Notes under the pieces: generated by a model
What the model saw: only the letters and a program-made list of their open reading frames with translations
Told to the model about the DNA's origin: nothing
The model's database searches: none
Origin: an uncultured Anaerolineae bacterium
GTDB taxonomy: Bacteria; Chloroflexota; Anaerolineae; Anaerolineales; Villigracilaceae
DNA length: 47,340 nucleotides
Assembly (NCBI GenBank): GCA_903846015.1
Contig: CAIMZS010000512.1
Coordinates: forward strand, 1 to 47,340
Direction: 5' to 3'
Shown here: one piece after another, positions 26,081-34,223 of the stretch
Layout: each line of letters begins with the position of its first letter
Position numbering within the stretch: the first letter of the stretch is position 1
Made by a program: the position numbers and the translations under genes

Positions 26081-27142
26081 ATGGATTTTTATCAACGCAG
26101 TATTGACATTATTTTAGAGAATCAGCATGCCAGCGGCGCGTATATAGCCAGCCCCAATTTTCCCACCTATCATTATTGCTGGTTTCGGGATGCTTCTTTT
26201 GTCGCCTATTCAATGGATTTGGTTGGGCAAACGGCCTCATCTCAGCGCTTCCACGCCTGGGCCGCCAGTATTGTTAACCAACGCCTCCCTATGATTGAAA
26301 GGACGCTTCAACTTGTGGCGGCTGGGAGCCCGATCGAAAAGATAGAGGTATTGCATACCCGCTATACGCTGGAAGGGGAAGATGGCACCCTCGAAGAATG
26401 GCCTAACTTTCAATTAGATGGTTTTGGAACCTGGTTGTGGGCATTAAACGAGCACCGCGTCCGGAACAATATTTCTCTGCCCGCTGATTGGATAAAGGCT
26501 GCCACTGCCACGGCTAACTACCTTGAAGTACTGTGGCATCAGCCATGTTATGACTGTTGGGAGGAATTTCCGGATAAGCTCCACCTGCACACCCTGGCGG
26601 CGATTTATGGGGGTTTGCAGGCCTGCCAGGAACTGGATGGAAAAGACCGCGCAGATACCCTTGCTCAAATAAAAAGTTTCGTTTTTGATCGTGGTGTGAT
26701 CGCTGGTCATTTTGCCAAATTTATCGGCTCGGACACGGTCGATGCCAGCTTGCTGGGTCTTTCCACGCCTTACAATCTGGTTGCCCACGATCATCCACTG
26801 ATGCAGGCAACTGTGCTCGAGATTGAGAAAATATTGAGCCAGGGTGAGGGTGTTCACCGCTACAATTCCGATACCTATTATGGAGGCGGTGAGTGGGTAC
26901 TTCTTGGAGCCTGGCTGGGCTGGTATTATGCAGAAACTGGCCAAAAGTTAAAAGCGCGCAAATTGATAAGCTGGATAGAATCAACTGCAGACAAGCTCGG
27001 ATACCTGCCAGAGCAGGTTCCGGAAACTTTAAACGACCCTGAATTTTATCAACCCTGGCTGGATCGATGGGGAAAGATCGCCACGCCTTTGCTGTGGTCA
27101 CATGCCAACTATTTGATCTTGAATTACCGGATTAATCATTAG
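26081..27142 (+). CDS. GH15 family glucoamylase/glucodextranase-like hydrolase
   Basis: 353 residues forming an (alpha/alpha)6-type barrel. Motifs are those of GH15: TYHYCWFRDASF near the N-terminus, the catalytic acid in CYDCWEEFPDKLHLHTLAA (Glu161 or Glu162) and the likely base Glu311 in GYLPEQVPE. Known members release glucose from the non-reducing end of alpha-1,4 or alpha-1,6 glucans. It has no signal peptide and no N-terminal beta-sandwich, so it is shorter than bacterial glucoamylases (about 600 or more residues) and close to a catalytic domain alone. AGGAG lies eleven bases upstream. As the last gene of the ROK/ABC/GH66 locus it would finish cytoplasmic breakdown of the imported oligosaccharide to glucose. 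Confidence 0.85.
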   Translation: MDFYQRSIDIILENQHASGAYIASPNFPTYHYCWFRDASFVAYSMDLVGQTASSQRFHAWAASIVNQRLPMIERTLQLVAAGSPIEKIEVLHTRYTLEGEDGTLEEWPNFQLDGFGTWLWALNEHRVRNNISLPADWIKAATATANYLEVLWHQPCYDCWEEFPDKLHLHTLAAIYGGLQACQELDGKDRADTLAQIKSFVFDRGVIAGHFAKFIGSDTVDASLLGLSTPYNLVAHDHPLMQATVLEIEKILSQGEGVHRYNSDTYYGGGEWVLLGAWLGWYYAETGQKLKARKLISWIESTADKLGYLPEQVPETLNDPEFYQPWLDRWGKIATPLLWSHANYLILNYRINH

Positions 27143-27153
27143 ATGACTTTTGC

Positions 27154-27178
27154 AGATTACCATTCGCGGAGAGCATTC
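27154..27178 (-). repeat. Diverged copy of the REP-like repeat of 6151-6530
   Basis: AGATTACCATTCGCGGAGAG then CATTC corresponds to the reverse complement of the array core (AGATTGCCACGTCGCGGAGA then GCACGC) with a two-base gap and few substitutions. Confidence 0.45.
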
Positions 27179-27197
27179 CCCACGTAACAACCGATTT

Positions 27198-27345
27198 CAT
27201 TTCGCCTGGTCCAACCCGTGCTGGATGGCTTCGGCACCAATCATCCCGGGCATTTTGAAACCCGTCAGAGCCATGTCAGCAGATCAACCGCCTTGGCGCC
27301 ATCCTGTGCCAGCCCGATGATTTCAATATCCTGCGCTCATTTTAG
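27198..27345 (-). pseudogene. Response-regulator receiver domain remnant
   Basis: On the minus strand one frame reads AQDIEIIGLAQDGAKAVDLL, the beta2-alpha2 region of a NarL-type receiver. After a frameshift another frame reads ADMALTGFKMPGMIGAEAI, matching the phosphoacceptor region of such receivers (consensus D-V-V-L-M-D-x-K-M-P-G-M-x-G-x-E-A-I) with the key Asp replaced by Gly. It then hits a stop. No output domain follows. It is clearly a dead fragment of a two-component regulator. Confidence 0.7.
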
Positions 27346-27530
27346 GAACTTGAAAGTTAAATGCTTGCACAAAAAGCAAGAATATTTGCTATATAGGCAT
27401 CCAGAATAATTCTTGCATCGACTGGTGATCAACCATCGCCGATTTCGCAAGATTTTCTCAAAAATTAAACTCTCGCGAAGCGGTTGTTCTATCAGTGAAC
27501 TCGGCGTTACTCAGTGGTTAAGGCTTTTGC

Positions 27531-27608
27531 GATAGTGCCCGTTCTAGCAGGGCCGATAGTGCCCGTTCTAGCAGGGCCGGTTCAGACAAATGCCGGTTCT
27601 CGCACGGC
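27531..27608 (+). repeat. 24-bp tandem repeat
   Basis: GATAGTGCCCGTTCTAGCAG plus GGCC occurs twice without change (27531-27554, 27555-27578). A diverged third unit (ATGCCGGTTCTCGCACGGCC) ends at about 27608. No coding function seen. Confidence 0.7.
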
Positions 27609-27759
27609 CACATGAAAGAAAATTAAAAAAAAGCCCTTCCTTTGTGATTCTTGGTGGCCTTTGTGGTGAAAAGGTTTTTTCCGGCTTGTCCGGATTAGGA
27701 TAAGTTCCAATCTATTTCGCATAATCGGCAGGTCGTCACACATGATCACCCTCATTCTT

Positions 27760-27791
27760 GGTTTCCTTCGAGTTCACATCCGAAGGAAACC
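27760..27791 (+). promoter_or_regulatory. Hairpin covering the ribosome-binding site of a small ORF
   Basis: GGTTTCCTTCG (27760-27770) pairs perfectly with CGAAGGAAACC (27781-27791) around a 10-nt loop. The right arm contains GAAGGA, the only Shine-Dalgarno-like sequence before ATG 27794. If the small ORF is real, its translation would be off unless the stem opens. It could also end the minus-strand transcript of the gene at 27878-28234. Confidence 0.5.
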
Positions 27792-27793
27792 AC

Positions 27794-27913
27794 ATGAAAA
27801 AAATAGCTGATTTAGTTTCAAGTATTCTTCCTGCTTCGATTGCACAGGTGCGCAATCTCGGCTTAGTTTCAGGTCGATCAGAGATTTTTCTTGATATTAT
27901 CGCGCAAATCTAG
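27794..27913 (+). CDS. Possible 39-residue small protein
   Basis: MKKIADLVSSILPASIAQVR, then NLGLVSGRSEIFLDIIAQI. It is mildly amphipathic with a hydrophobic N-terminal half. The support is an ATG with GAAGGA seven bases upstream, partly buried in a hairpin, and a plausible composition. Against it: its last 36 bases overlap the convergent membrane protein gene, and it lies next to decayed sequence. No family recognised. It could be a chance ORF. Confidence 0.3.
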   Translation: MKKIADLVSSILPASIAQVRNLGLVSGRSEIFLDIIAQI

Positions 27914-28234
27914 CGCTTTGCCGATCGTGAAAGACATCATCAGAATGAAGATCGCCAGAACGATTCCAATTGTGTTCGCCCATTCTGAAATCCAGTAACG
28001 GGGCAGCAGGATCGCTGTTACAACAGCCAGGATCAGCCCGCCCAGCCCCCACCTCCAAATTTGTGGAATGGTGGCCCACATTTCTGGGATTGATACGCCC
28101 ACGTTGCGGTTGCGTTCCCGTTTTGCAGCGAACTGCTGGAACTTTCGTTGCTTTTCATGTGGGTCGCGCGCCGAAAGCTGGCGTTCGCGCAGCCTGCGCA
28201 AGTTTTCCTGTTCAGGGGTGAGTTTTTCCGGCAT
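27878..28234 (-). CDS. Small two-helix membrane protein, unknown function
   Basis: 118 residues. A charged, probably coiled N-terminal half (EQENLRRLRERQLSARDPHEKQRKFQQF) is followed by two membrane helices at about 62-79 and 86-105. No family recognised. GGAGG seven bases before ATG 28234 gives a secure start. It is divergent from the GNAT gene (28312) and appears to be monocistronic. Confidence 0.8.
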   Translation of the reverse strand: MPEKLTPEQENLRRLRERQLSARDPHEKQRKFQQFAAKRERNRNVGVSIPEMWATIPQIWRWGLGGLILAVVTAILLPRYWISEWANTIGIVLAIFILMMSFTIGKALDLRDNIKKNL

Positions 28235-28311
28235 GGCATACCTCCATATTTTCTAACAGTATAGCACCCAGGCGCAGTTATTACACCTCTCAATTATGAT
28301 AAACTCAACCC

Positions 28312-28743
28312 ATGCTCGAAATCCTTGAAGCTCAACGCGAAAACCTGCTCATCAGTACCGACCCTGCCCGGCTCGATATCGACGCTATGGCTGAACTGCT
28401 CACCCGTGCCTATTGGGCCAAAGGCCGCACTCGCCAGGTGATTGCTCGGTATGTTCAGCATTCGCTTGTGTTTGGGCTTTACGATGGAAATAAACAGGTG
28501 GGGCTGGCGCGCATCATCAGCGATTACACCACCTTTGCCTGGTTGTGTGATGTCTTTATTCATGAAGATTATCGCGGTCGCGGTACGGGACAATGGCTGA
28601 TGCAGACCATCCTTTCTCATCCAGACCTGCAAGGTCTGCGCCGTTTTGTGCTTGTCACCAGTGATGCACATGGCCTATACGCTAAATATGGTTTTACCCC
28701 ACTGGGAAACCCGGAGATCTGGATGGAATTATTCAATGGCTGA
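28312..28743 (+). CDS. GNAT family N-acetyltransferase
   Basis: 143 residues, the normal size of a single GNAT domain. The acetyl-CoA-binding motif A is clear: FAWLCDVFIHEDYRGRGTGQWLM, with the R-G-R-G-T-G pyrophosphate loop, followed by the beta5/alpha4 region LRRFVLVTSDAHGLYAKYGF. The sequence resembles small GNAT proteins of unknown substrate. No clear Shine-Dalgarno; a TATGAT box at 28295-28300 would give a very short leader. The stop overlaps the next start by eight bases, so it is coupled to the methyltransferase gene. Confidence 0.9.
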   Translation: MLEILEAQRENLLISTDPARLDIDAMAELLTRAYWAKGRTRQVIARYVQHSLVFGLYDGNKQVGLARIISDYTTFAWLCDVFIHEDYRGRGTGQWLMQTILSHPDLQGLRRFVLVTSDAHGLYAKYGFTPLGNPEIWMELFNG

Positions 28744-29944
28744 TCTCATCTTAAAACCCACCCGAGAAAAATCGCTTTTACGCCGCCATCCGTGGGTCTT
28801 TTCAGGCGCAGTGGATCGCGTGCTGGGCGATCCGCAGCCCGGAGAAACGCTGAACGTGCTTGATTCAAGCCGGAACTTTATCGCAAAGGCGGCTTACAGC
28901 CCGTTCTCTCAGATTCGTGCCAGGGTTTGGACGTTTGATGAAAATGAAAATGTGGACGCTGATTTTTTCCGCAGGCGTGTGGACTCAGCCCTGTCACTGC
29001 GTGCTACCCTGGGTTTTTTCACCGGGGCAGAAAGCGGCAGCCCTGTCACAGATGCATTTCGTCTCATCCATGCCGAATCTGATTATCTGCCAGGCTTGAT
29101 CGTTGACCGTTATGGCGATGTTCTCGTGATGCAGCTGCTGACAGCCGGTTCGGAAATCTGGCGTGATACCATCGCCGATATTTTGATCGAAAAAACCGGT
29201 CTCAACTCAATCTATGAACGCTCAGATGCTGATGTGCGTGGATTGGAAGGCCTGCCCATCCGCACCGGAACGCTGCGCGGCAGCATGCTGGACAGGCTGA
29301 CAATCCGTGAACACGGCATTCGCTTCATTGTAAATATTGCTGGCGGTCATAAAACGGGTTTTTACCTTGACCAACGTTCCAACCGTCATCGCATCGCCGC
29401 GATGGCAGCTGGTCGCGATGTGCTTAACTGTTTTTGTTATACCGGTGGTTTCAGCCTGCATGCCATCGCAGCCGGGGCAAAATCCGTTTTATCGATCGAT
29501 TCATCGGGTGATGCGCTTGCTCTTGGCCAGGAAAATGCCGAATTGAACAATCTGCCTGCCGCTGCGCTGGCATGGCGTGAAGACGATGTTTTCCTGGCAC
29601 TTCGAAAATTCAGAGATGAGCGCCGTAGTTTTGACATGATCATTCTTGACCCTCCCAAATTTGCCGCCACGGTATCGCAGGCCGAGAAGGCCGCCAGAGG
29701 TTACAAGGATATCAACCTGCTGGCATTTAAACTTTTGCGTCCGGGCGGAATCCTGGCAACCTTTTCATGTTCAGGTGGCATTGATGCGGCCCTCTTCCAG
29801 AAGATCGTTGCCGGGGCTGCGTTGGATGCCAATACGGAGGCCGTCATCGTTGAACATCTTGCGCAGGATTGTGACCATCCAGTTTCGCTCCATTTTCCAG
29901 AAGGAACATACCTCAAAGGGCTGATCTGCATAAAACGTGAATGA
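28736..29944 (+). CDS. Class I rRNA (cytosine-5) methyltransferase, RlmI family
   Basis: 402 residues. RlmI-type enzymes methylate a cytosine of 23S rRNA. An N-terminal PUA-like domain (about 1-75; LLRRHPWVFSGAVDRVLGDPQPGE) is followed by the EEHEE-like linker domain and a Rossmann-fold methyltransferase. The SAM motif is NCFCYTGGFSLHAIAAGAKSVLSIDSS and motif IV is MIILDPPKFA, with a later FSCSGGID that contains the conserved Cys region. The length fits (about 395). ATG 28736 overlaps the GNAT stop. A strong terminator follows at 30004. E. coli rlmI shows the same architecture, but the exact target base here is inference, so no symbol is given. Confidence 0.9.
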   Translation: MADLILKPTREKSLLRRHPWVFSGAVDRVLGDPQPGETLNVLDSSRNFIAKAAYSPFSQIRARVWTFDENENVDADFFRRRVDSALSLRATLGFFTGAESGSPVTDAFRLIHAESDYLPGLIVDRYGDVLVMQLLTAGSEIWRDTIADILIEKTGLNSIYERSDADVRGLEGLPIRTGTLRGSMLDRLTIREHGIRFIVNIAGGHKTGFYLDQRSNRHRIAAMAAGRDVLNCFCYTGGFSLHAIAAGAKSVLSIDSSGDALALGQENAELNNLPAAALAWREDDVFLALRKFRDERRSFDMIILDPPKFAATVSQAEKAARGYKDINLLAFKLLRPGGILATFSCSGGIDAALFQKIVAGAALDANTEAVIVEHLAQDCDHPVSLHFPEGTYLKGLICIKRE

Positions 29945-30003
29945 TAAGCTCTTGTTTCAAAGCAAAAACCACTATTATTCGATGAAATTTTTCCAGAAAT
30001 AAA

Positions 30004-30030
30004 AAAACCGGGGCGATGAACCCCGGTTTT
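30004..30030 (+). terminator. Bidirectional rho-independent terminator
   Basis: AAAACCGGGG (30004-30013) and CCCCGGTTTT (30021-30030) with a 7-nt loop, A run before and T run after. It serves both the methyltransferase (plus) and the small membrane-protein pair (minus). Confidence 0.9.
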
Positions 30031-30063
30031 GGTTGTTTACTTCAGATAAATGTGTTTCAATCC

Positions 30064-30294
30064 CTATTTATCATCATCACCAAGAGAAGAAATGGCGCGG
30101 AATAAGCCAAACACCAGCAGCCCAAGCTGAATGGCTTCGGATGCCGTGATAAAGGTTTCGCGCTCCTGTTTCTTGGCGCGGCGGTGCAATAGCATGGAGG
30201 CAATAACGCCTGCCCCGGCACCCACCAGTGCGCCAACAAGAATCGTATTGGTTGATGAAGCTGTGCGTTTCTCGATCTCTTTTTTCGCTGCCAT
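30064..30294 (-). CDS. Small membrane protein, unknown function
   Basis: 76 residues with two hydrophobic stretches at about 18-35 (ILVGALVGAGAGVIASMLL) and 54-68. The first is a Gly/Ala-rich segment like those of YtxH-type small stress proteins, but similarity is too weak for a family call. AGAGGA six bases upstream supports ATG 30294. It follows the 138-residue membrane protein gene by two bases, so both are one operon ended by the 30004 terminator. Confidence 0.78.
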   Translation of the reverse strand: MAAKKEIEKRTASSTNTILVGALVGAGAGVIASMLLHRRAKKQERETFITASEAIQLGLLVFGLFRAISSLGDDDK

Positions 30295-30296
30295 AA

Positions 30297-30713
30297 TCAG
30301 TCCTCTTTTTTGGTTAAGAAATCCAACCAGGACTTGATAACCAGCACCGGTCGGATGAGTTTCTCGGTCCAGATGCTCACTTCGGCACTAAACCAGAACG
30401 CATACGCCTGCGCAAGGCCGGTATAGTGTGGTGTGATTTTTAATAAGCGCTGCAGACCGTATACCAGCGCAATCGTCAGCGCCAGAATCACGATTGCCAG
30501 GAGCATCATCGGGATAATCAACCAGATTATTGAAATATTTGCCCACAGATTTACATCTGCGTAGTTTTCCACTGCGCCAAACCCCGCCAAAATGGCGGCG
30601 GCGACAGCCAGAAGCATCACAAAAACCATTGGCAGGATGATCTGGCGAGTTACATCGCGGCGATATTTGACGTAGCTTTCGCGTTCAGGGCGTGCCACCG
30701 AAATTTTATCCAT
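30297..30713 (-). CDS. Two-helix membrane protein, unknown function
   Basis: 138 residues. Two strong membrane helices lie at about 26-46 (LPMVFVMLLAVAAAILAGF) and 62-88 (IWLIIPMMLLAIVILALTIAL), with a positively charged cytoplasmic N-terminus and a C-terminal amphipathic region. No family recognised. The Shine-Dalgarno is weak (AAATAAAG). It is the first gene of a two-gene unit with the 76-residue membrane protein; the malic enzyme terminator lies directly upstream. Confidence 0.8.
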   Translation of the reverse strand: MDKISVARPERESYVKYRRDVTRQIILPMVFVMLLAVAAAILAGFGAVENYADVNLWANISIIWLIIPMMLLAIVILALTIALVYGLQRLLKITPHYTGLAQAYAFWFSAEVSIWTEKLIRPVLVIKSWLDFLTKKED

Positions 30714-30729
30714 GGCTTTATTTTAGCAT

Positions 30730-30775
30730 AAAAAACACCAGGGGCGGCGCAATGCGTCGCCCCTGGCGTTTTTTA
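30730..30775 (-). terminator. Rho-independent terminator of the malic enzyme gene
   Basis: Arms AACACCAGGGGCGGCGCA and TGCGTCGCCCCTGGCGTT form a long stem with two mismatches, flanked by A and T runs on both sides. It starts six bases after the malic enzyme stop. Confidence 0.9.
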
Positions 30776-30782
30776 TAGAATA

Positions 30783-33047
30783 TTATTTGCGGTTGTTGGC
30801 ATCCATTACCGCTACAGCGGCGATCTCAACAATATCGTGGACTTCGTCACCGGTTTGGATAACGTGGATCGGCGCGCCCATGCCGAGCAGGATCGGGCCG
30901 ATTGCCTTGGCATTGCCCAGGCGTGCAAGCAGTTTATAGGCGATGTTGGCTGATTCCAGTGACGGGAACACCAACACGTTGGCATCTTTGACAGCGCTAA
31001 AAGGATAGCGTTCTTCGATGATTTCAGAAACGACCGCGGTGTCGGCCTGCATTTCTCCATCTACCACAAAGTCGCAGCGCTTCTTGGTCAGTTCAACTGC
31101 TTTGTGCACCTTTTCAGAAAGCGCATGAGGTGTTGAGCCGAAATTGGAGAACGACAGGAATGCCACGCGTGGTTCTACTTCCATCTTGCGCGCAAATTCT
31201 GCCGCCAGGCACGCGATTTCAGACAGGTCTTCTGCTGTCGGGTCTATATTGACTGTCGCATCGGTGAAGAAGTAGGTCTTATCATCAACGATCATAATAT
31301 AAACACCAGCTGCGCGAGCCACGCCCGGGGCAGTATGGTGGATCTCCAAAGCTGGGCGGATCACTTCTGGATAATCGTATGTCAAACCAGAAATGAAAGC
31401 GTCGGCATCACCCTGCTTTACCATCAGCGCGCCAAACACATTTGGATCGAGAATAAATTTTTGTGCATCCTGCAGCACGATTCCCTTGCGCTGCCGCAGC
31501 TCGTAGAAGGATTGGGCGTATTTTTCAGAATCTTCAAAATGGTGAGGATCTACAACTTTAGGTTTGAAATCCAAACCAAGCAGTTTAATCTTTTCACGGA
31601 TAATATCTGCGTTGCCGATCAGAATGGGTGTCGCGATGCTTTCATCCTGCACCTGGAAAGCAGCCCGGATGATCTTGGTTTCTTCACCTTCGCCAAAGAC
31701 AACCCGTTTGGTGCCTTTAGATGCCCTGGCTTTATTCATGATGAAATATCGCACCTGCTCACCTTTACCCAGGCGGTAGGCCAGTTTTTCTTTGTATTCA
31801 TCAATATCAATTTTCTTGCGTGCGACGCCCGTTTCCATGGCAGCCTGGGCCACTGCTGGTGATTCCCACAGTAAAACACGCGGGTCAAGCGGCTTGGGGA
31901 TGATGTAATCTGTGCCGAACTTCATCGTGTCGGTGCCATACGCGCGCAAGACCGAATCGGGCACATCTTCCTTGGTCAGGTTATAGAGGGCTTTGGATGC
32001 AGCGAACTTCATCTCTTCATTGATGTTTCTTGCGCGTACGTCTAATGCGCCGCGGAAAATGAAGGGGAAACCAAGTACGTTATTGACCTGGTTTGGATAG
32101 TCCGAGCGACCGGTGGCGACAATCGAATCTGGGCGAGCCTCTTTGGCTAGTTCGTACTTGATCTCAGGATCCGGGTTGGCCATTGCGAAGATGATCGGGC
32201 TTTCAGCCATTGTCTTCACCATTTCGGGGCTGAGAACATTGGCAACTGACAGACCATAGAACACATCGCAGCCGCGCACGGCATCTGCCAGCGTACGATG
32301 GCCTTTATCGTCCACTGCCAGGCGATCTTTGTATTTGTTCATGCCGAACCCACGGCCTTTAAATACAACACCTTTGCTATCGACCAGCATGATGTTTTCG
32401 CGCTTCACACCCCAACGGATTGCCAGTTCGGCACATGAAATTGCCGAAGCCCCTGCGCCAGAGATGACAATGCGGATCTCATCGTGTTTCTTTCCAACCA
32501 CTTCCAACGCATTGGCAAGCCCTGCGGATGAAATAATGGCTGTGCCGTGTTGATCGTCATGGAAGACGGGGATATCCAGCATTTCCTTGAGGGTTTCCTC
32601 GATATAAAAACATTCCGGCGCTTTGATGTCTTCCAGGTTGATGCCACCGAAAGTAGGTGAGATAGCCGCAACTACTTTGATGATTTCGTCCGGGTCATGG
32701 CTGTTTACTTCGATATCGAACACGTCGACATCGGCGAATTTCTTAAACAGCACACCCTTACCTTCCATCACGGGCTTTCCTGCCAATGCCCCGCGATCAC
32801 CCAGCCCAAGAATGGCTGTTCCATTGCTGACAACCGCCACCAGGTTGCCCTTTGAAGTATATTCGTAGGCTAAGTCAGGATCCTTTTCAATTTCCAAAAC
32901 AGGATAAGCCACTCCTGGGGAATAGGCCAGGCCAAGATCGCGCTGGGTATCCATCGGTTTGGTTGGAGCGACTGCAATTTTCCCAGGTTTGCCCTTCAGG
33001 CGGTGGTACTCCAGGGCATCTTCTCGGGTGATAGTCAATTTTGCCAT
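30783..33047 (-). CDS. maeB: NADP-type malic enzyme with C-terminal phosphotransacetylase domain (MaeB-like)
   Basis: 754 residues, the usual length of MaeB. The N-terminal malic enzyme half (about 1-425) oxidatively decarboxylates malate to pyruvate: [41 protein letters not shown]-type metal site, HDDQHGTAI, and the nucleotide fold [18 protein letters not shown]. The C-terminal half (about 435-754) is a phosphate acetyl/butyryltransferase domain ([47 protein letters not shown]). In characterised MaeB that half binds acetyl-CoA as a regulatory module. ATG 33047 is preferred over the TTG one codon before because AGGAGG is six bases upstream. It stands as a single-gene unit. Confidence 0.95.
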   Translation of the reverse strand: MAKLTITREDALEYHRLKGKPGKIAVAPTKPMDTQRDLGLAYSPGVAYPVLEIEKDPDLAYEYTSKGNLVAVVSNGTAILGLGDRGALAGKPVMEGKGVLFKKFADVDVFDIEVNSHDPDEIIKVVAAISPTFGGINLEDIKAPECFYIEETLKEMLDIPVFHDDQHGTAIISSAGLANALEVVGKKHDEIRIVISGAGASAISCAELAIRWGVKRENIMLVDSKGVVFKGRGFGMNKYKDRLAVDDKGHRTLADAVRGCDVFYGLSVANVLSPEMVKTMAESPIIFAMANPDPEIKYELAKEARPDSIVATGRSDYPNQVNNVLGFPFIFRGALDVRARNINEEMKFAASKALYNLTKEDVPDSVLRAYGTDTMKFGTDYIIPKPLDPRVLLWESPAVAQAAMETGVARKKIDIDEYKEKLAYRLGKGEQVRYFIMNKARASKGTKRVVFGEGEETKIIRAAFQVQDESIATPILIGNADIIREKIKLLGLDFKPKVVDPHHFEDSEKYAQSFYELRQRKGIVLQDAQKFILDPNVFGALMVKQGDADAFISGLTYDYPEVIRPALEIHHTAPGVARAAGVYIMIVDDKTYFFTDATVNIDPTAEDLSEIACLAAEFARKMEVEPRVAFLSFSNFGSTPHALSEKVHKAVELTKKRCDFVVDGEMQADTAVVSEIIEERYPFSAVKDANVLVFPSLESANIAYKLLARLGNAKAIGPILLGMGAPIHVIQTGDEVHDIVEIAAVAVMDANNRK

Positions 33048-33551
33048 CAAAATCCTCCTAGGATGAATGAGATATCATTATTATGGCATATAATTTGGTT
33101 TAGCGTAAGTTCTATTTGTCACATTTTGACGTGACAATGCTAGATATTTCAGGGTTGGAACTGAATGAAAAAGGATTGTTTAATAATCCTAACAATTTGT
33201 TAATAATCATGTATAATTAATCCAAACTTGTCTTAAATGTAGCTAATCAGAGAAACAAGTTTTCCGCCTGATAATTTGCGGTTTCGGCTTTTGGAATACC
33301 CGGATATGAACCTGTTCTGCCTGCCCAGATTAGCAGGCAATTTCTGAGGTCACTCTTTCTTTCAATGAGCAGAAAGGGTTGCTATTAGAGAATATGTCTT
33401 CATAAAAATTGTGATCTCGATGACCGATGGTCGTCAGATTAAGATTCTCATCCCTCTTGCTCATGACGAACAATGAGAGCTTGGGTTTATCCTGGTATAT
33501 ACACACAGCCGTCGCTTGCTCAGGCAAGACAGCGGCTGTGTGTTTTAAAAG
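33048..33551. other. Structured intergenic region before recX, possible ncRNA or leader
   Basis: No protein gene is supported. A TATAAT at 33212-33217 could start a rightward RNA of about 320 nt. Several hairpins follow: GCCTGC/GCAGGC near 33320-33340, CTTTCT/AGAAAG near 33356-33378 and a terminator-like stem at 33501-33542. I matched no known riboswitch, 6S, tmRNA, SRP or RNase P signature, but only from memory. Confidence 0.4.
33501..33546 (+). terminator. Terminator-like hairpin immediately upstream of recX
   Basis: ACACACAGCCG (33501-33511) pairs with CGGCTGTGTGT (33532-33542), with an inner CTTGC/GCAAG stem, then TTTT. It ends only about ten bases before ATG 33552, so it would either end an upstream RNA or attenuate recX-rny expression. 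Confidence 0.7.
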
Positions 33552-34223
33552 ATGAAAAAGATAACCGCGATTGAGACGCAAAAGAAGAATCCAAATCGGG
33601 TAAACATTTGCCTGGATGACCAGTTCGCTTTTGGATTGTCTCGCATGGTGGCAGCCTGGCTGTCTCCAGGTCAGATGCTCAGTGACGAAAAGATCGCCAC
33701 ATTGCAGGCAGAAGATGCGCGCGAAGTAGCCATGCAGAAAGCGCTGCGTTTTCTGGGATACCGGGCTCGCTCCACCCAGGAAGTGCGGGCAAACCTTGAA
33801 AAAAACGAGATTCCCGAGGCAACGATCGAGTTTACACTCACGCGGCTTCAGGAAAGTGGCTTATTAAATGATCAGGAATTTGCTCAGGCATGGATTGAAA
33901 ACCGCAATGCCTTTCGTCCACGCAGCCATCGCGCCCTGGCGTTAGAGTTGCGCCGTAAGGGTTTGGATCGCGAGATCGTTGATGATGCAATAAAAATTAG
34001 TGGTGATGAGAATACCCTGGCGCTGGATGCGGCACAGAAATATGTGCGTAAAGTACAGGCGTTGGCATGGCCGGAGTTCCGCAAGAAATTGGGCGGATTC
34101 TTGGGGCGCCGTGGTTTTTCTTACGGGATTATTGCCCCGGTGTTGCGCCTGGTTTGGAACGACCTTCATTCTGGCGCCGAAAATATTAATATTGATGATG
34201 ATGATGAGGAAGATGTATTATGA
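33552..34223 (+). CDS. recX: Regulatory protein RecX
   Basis: 223 residues. RecX binds RecA filaments and inhibits them. The three-helix RecX repeats are visible: ALRFLGYRARSTQEVRANLEKNEIPEATIEFTLTRLQESGLLNDQEFAQAWIENR, then RPRSHRALALELRRKGLDREIVDDAI, and a third near WPEFRKKLGGFLGRRGFSYGIIAPVL. The length is normal for long RecX. No recA is adjacent. ATG 33552 lies directly after a terminator-like hairpin and has no real Shine-Dalgarno. The stop overlaps the rny start (ATGA), so the two are coupled. The acidic C-terminus DDDDEEDVL is notable. Confidence 0.92.
   Translation: MKKITAIETQKKNPNRVNICLDDQFAFGLSRMVAAWLSPGQMLSDEKIATLQAEDAREVAMQKALRFLGYRARSTQEVRANLEKNEIPEATIEFTLTRLQESGLLNDQEFAQAWIENRNAFRPRSHRALALELRRKGLDREIVDDAIKISGDENTLALDAAQKYVRKVQALAWPEFRKKLGGFLGRRGFSYGIIAPVLRLVWNDLHSGAENINIDDDDEEDVL

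Larger units (their letters stand above)
27143..27793. other. Decayed intergenic region between two gene blocks
   Basis: No intact gene. From left to right: a diverged copy of the REP-like repeat (27154-27178), a response-regulator pseudogene (27198-27345), unassigned AT-rich sequence, a 24-bp tandem repeat (27531-27608), and a stretch of CTTTGTG/CTTGGTGG-type motifs near 27640-27670. It ends in an 11-bp-arm hairpin (27760-27791). It looks like debris left by deletions or insertions. Confidence 0.6.

Noticed and set aside
27500..27580. tRNA-like piece (CAGTGGTTAAGGC)
   Set aside because: Only a D-loop-like string; no acceptor stem, anticodon arm or T-loop could be assembled. The adjacent sequence is a 24-bp tandem repeat.
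33330..33581. An 83-codon minus-strand frame upstream of recX
   Set aside because: No ribosome-binding site, no family resemblance, overlaps the recX start and the terminator-like stem.
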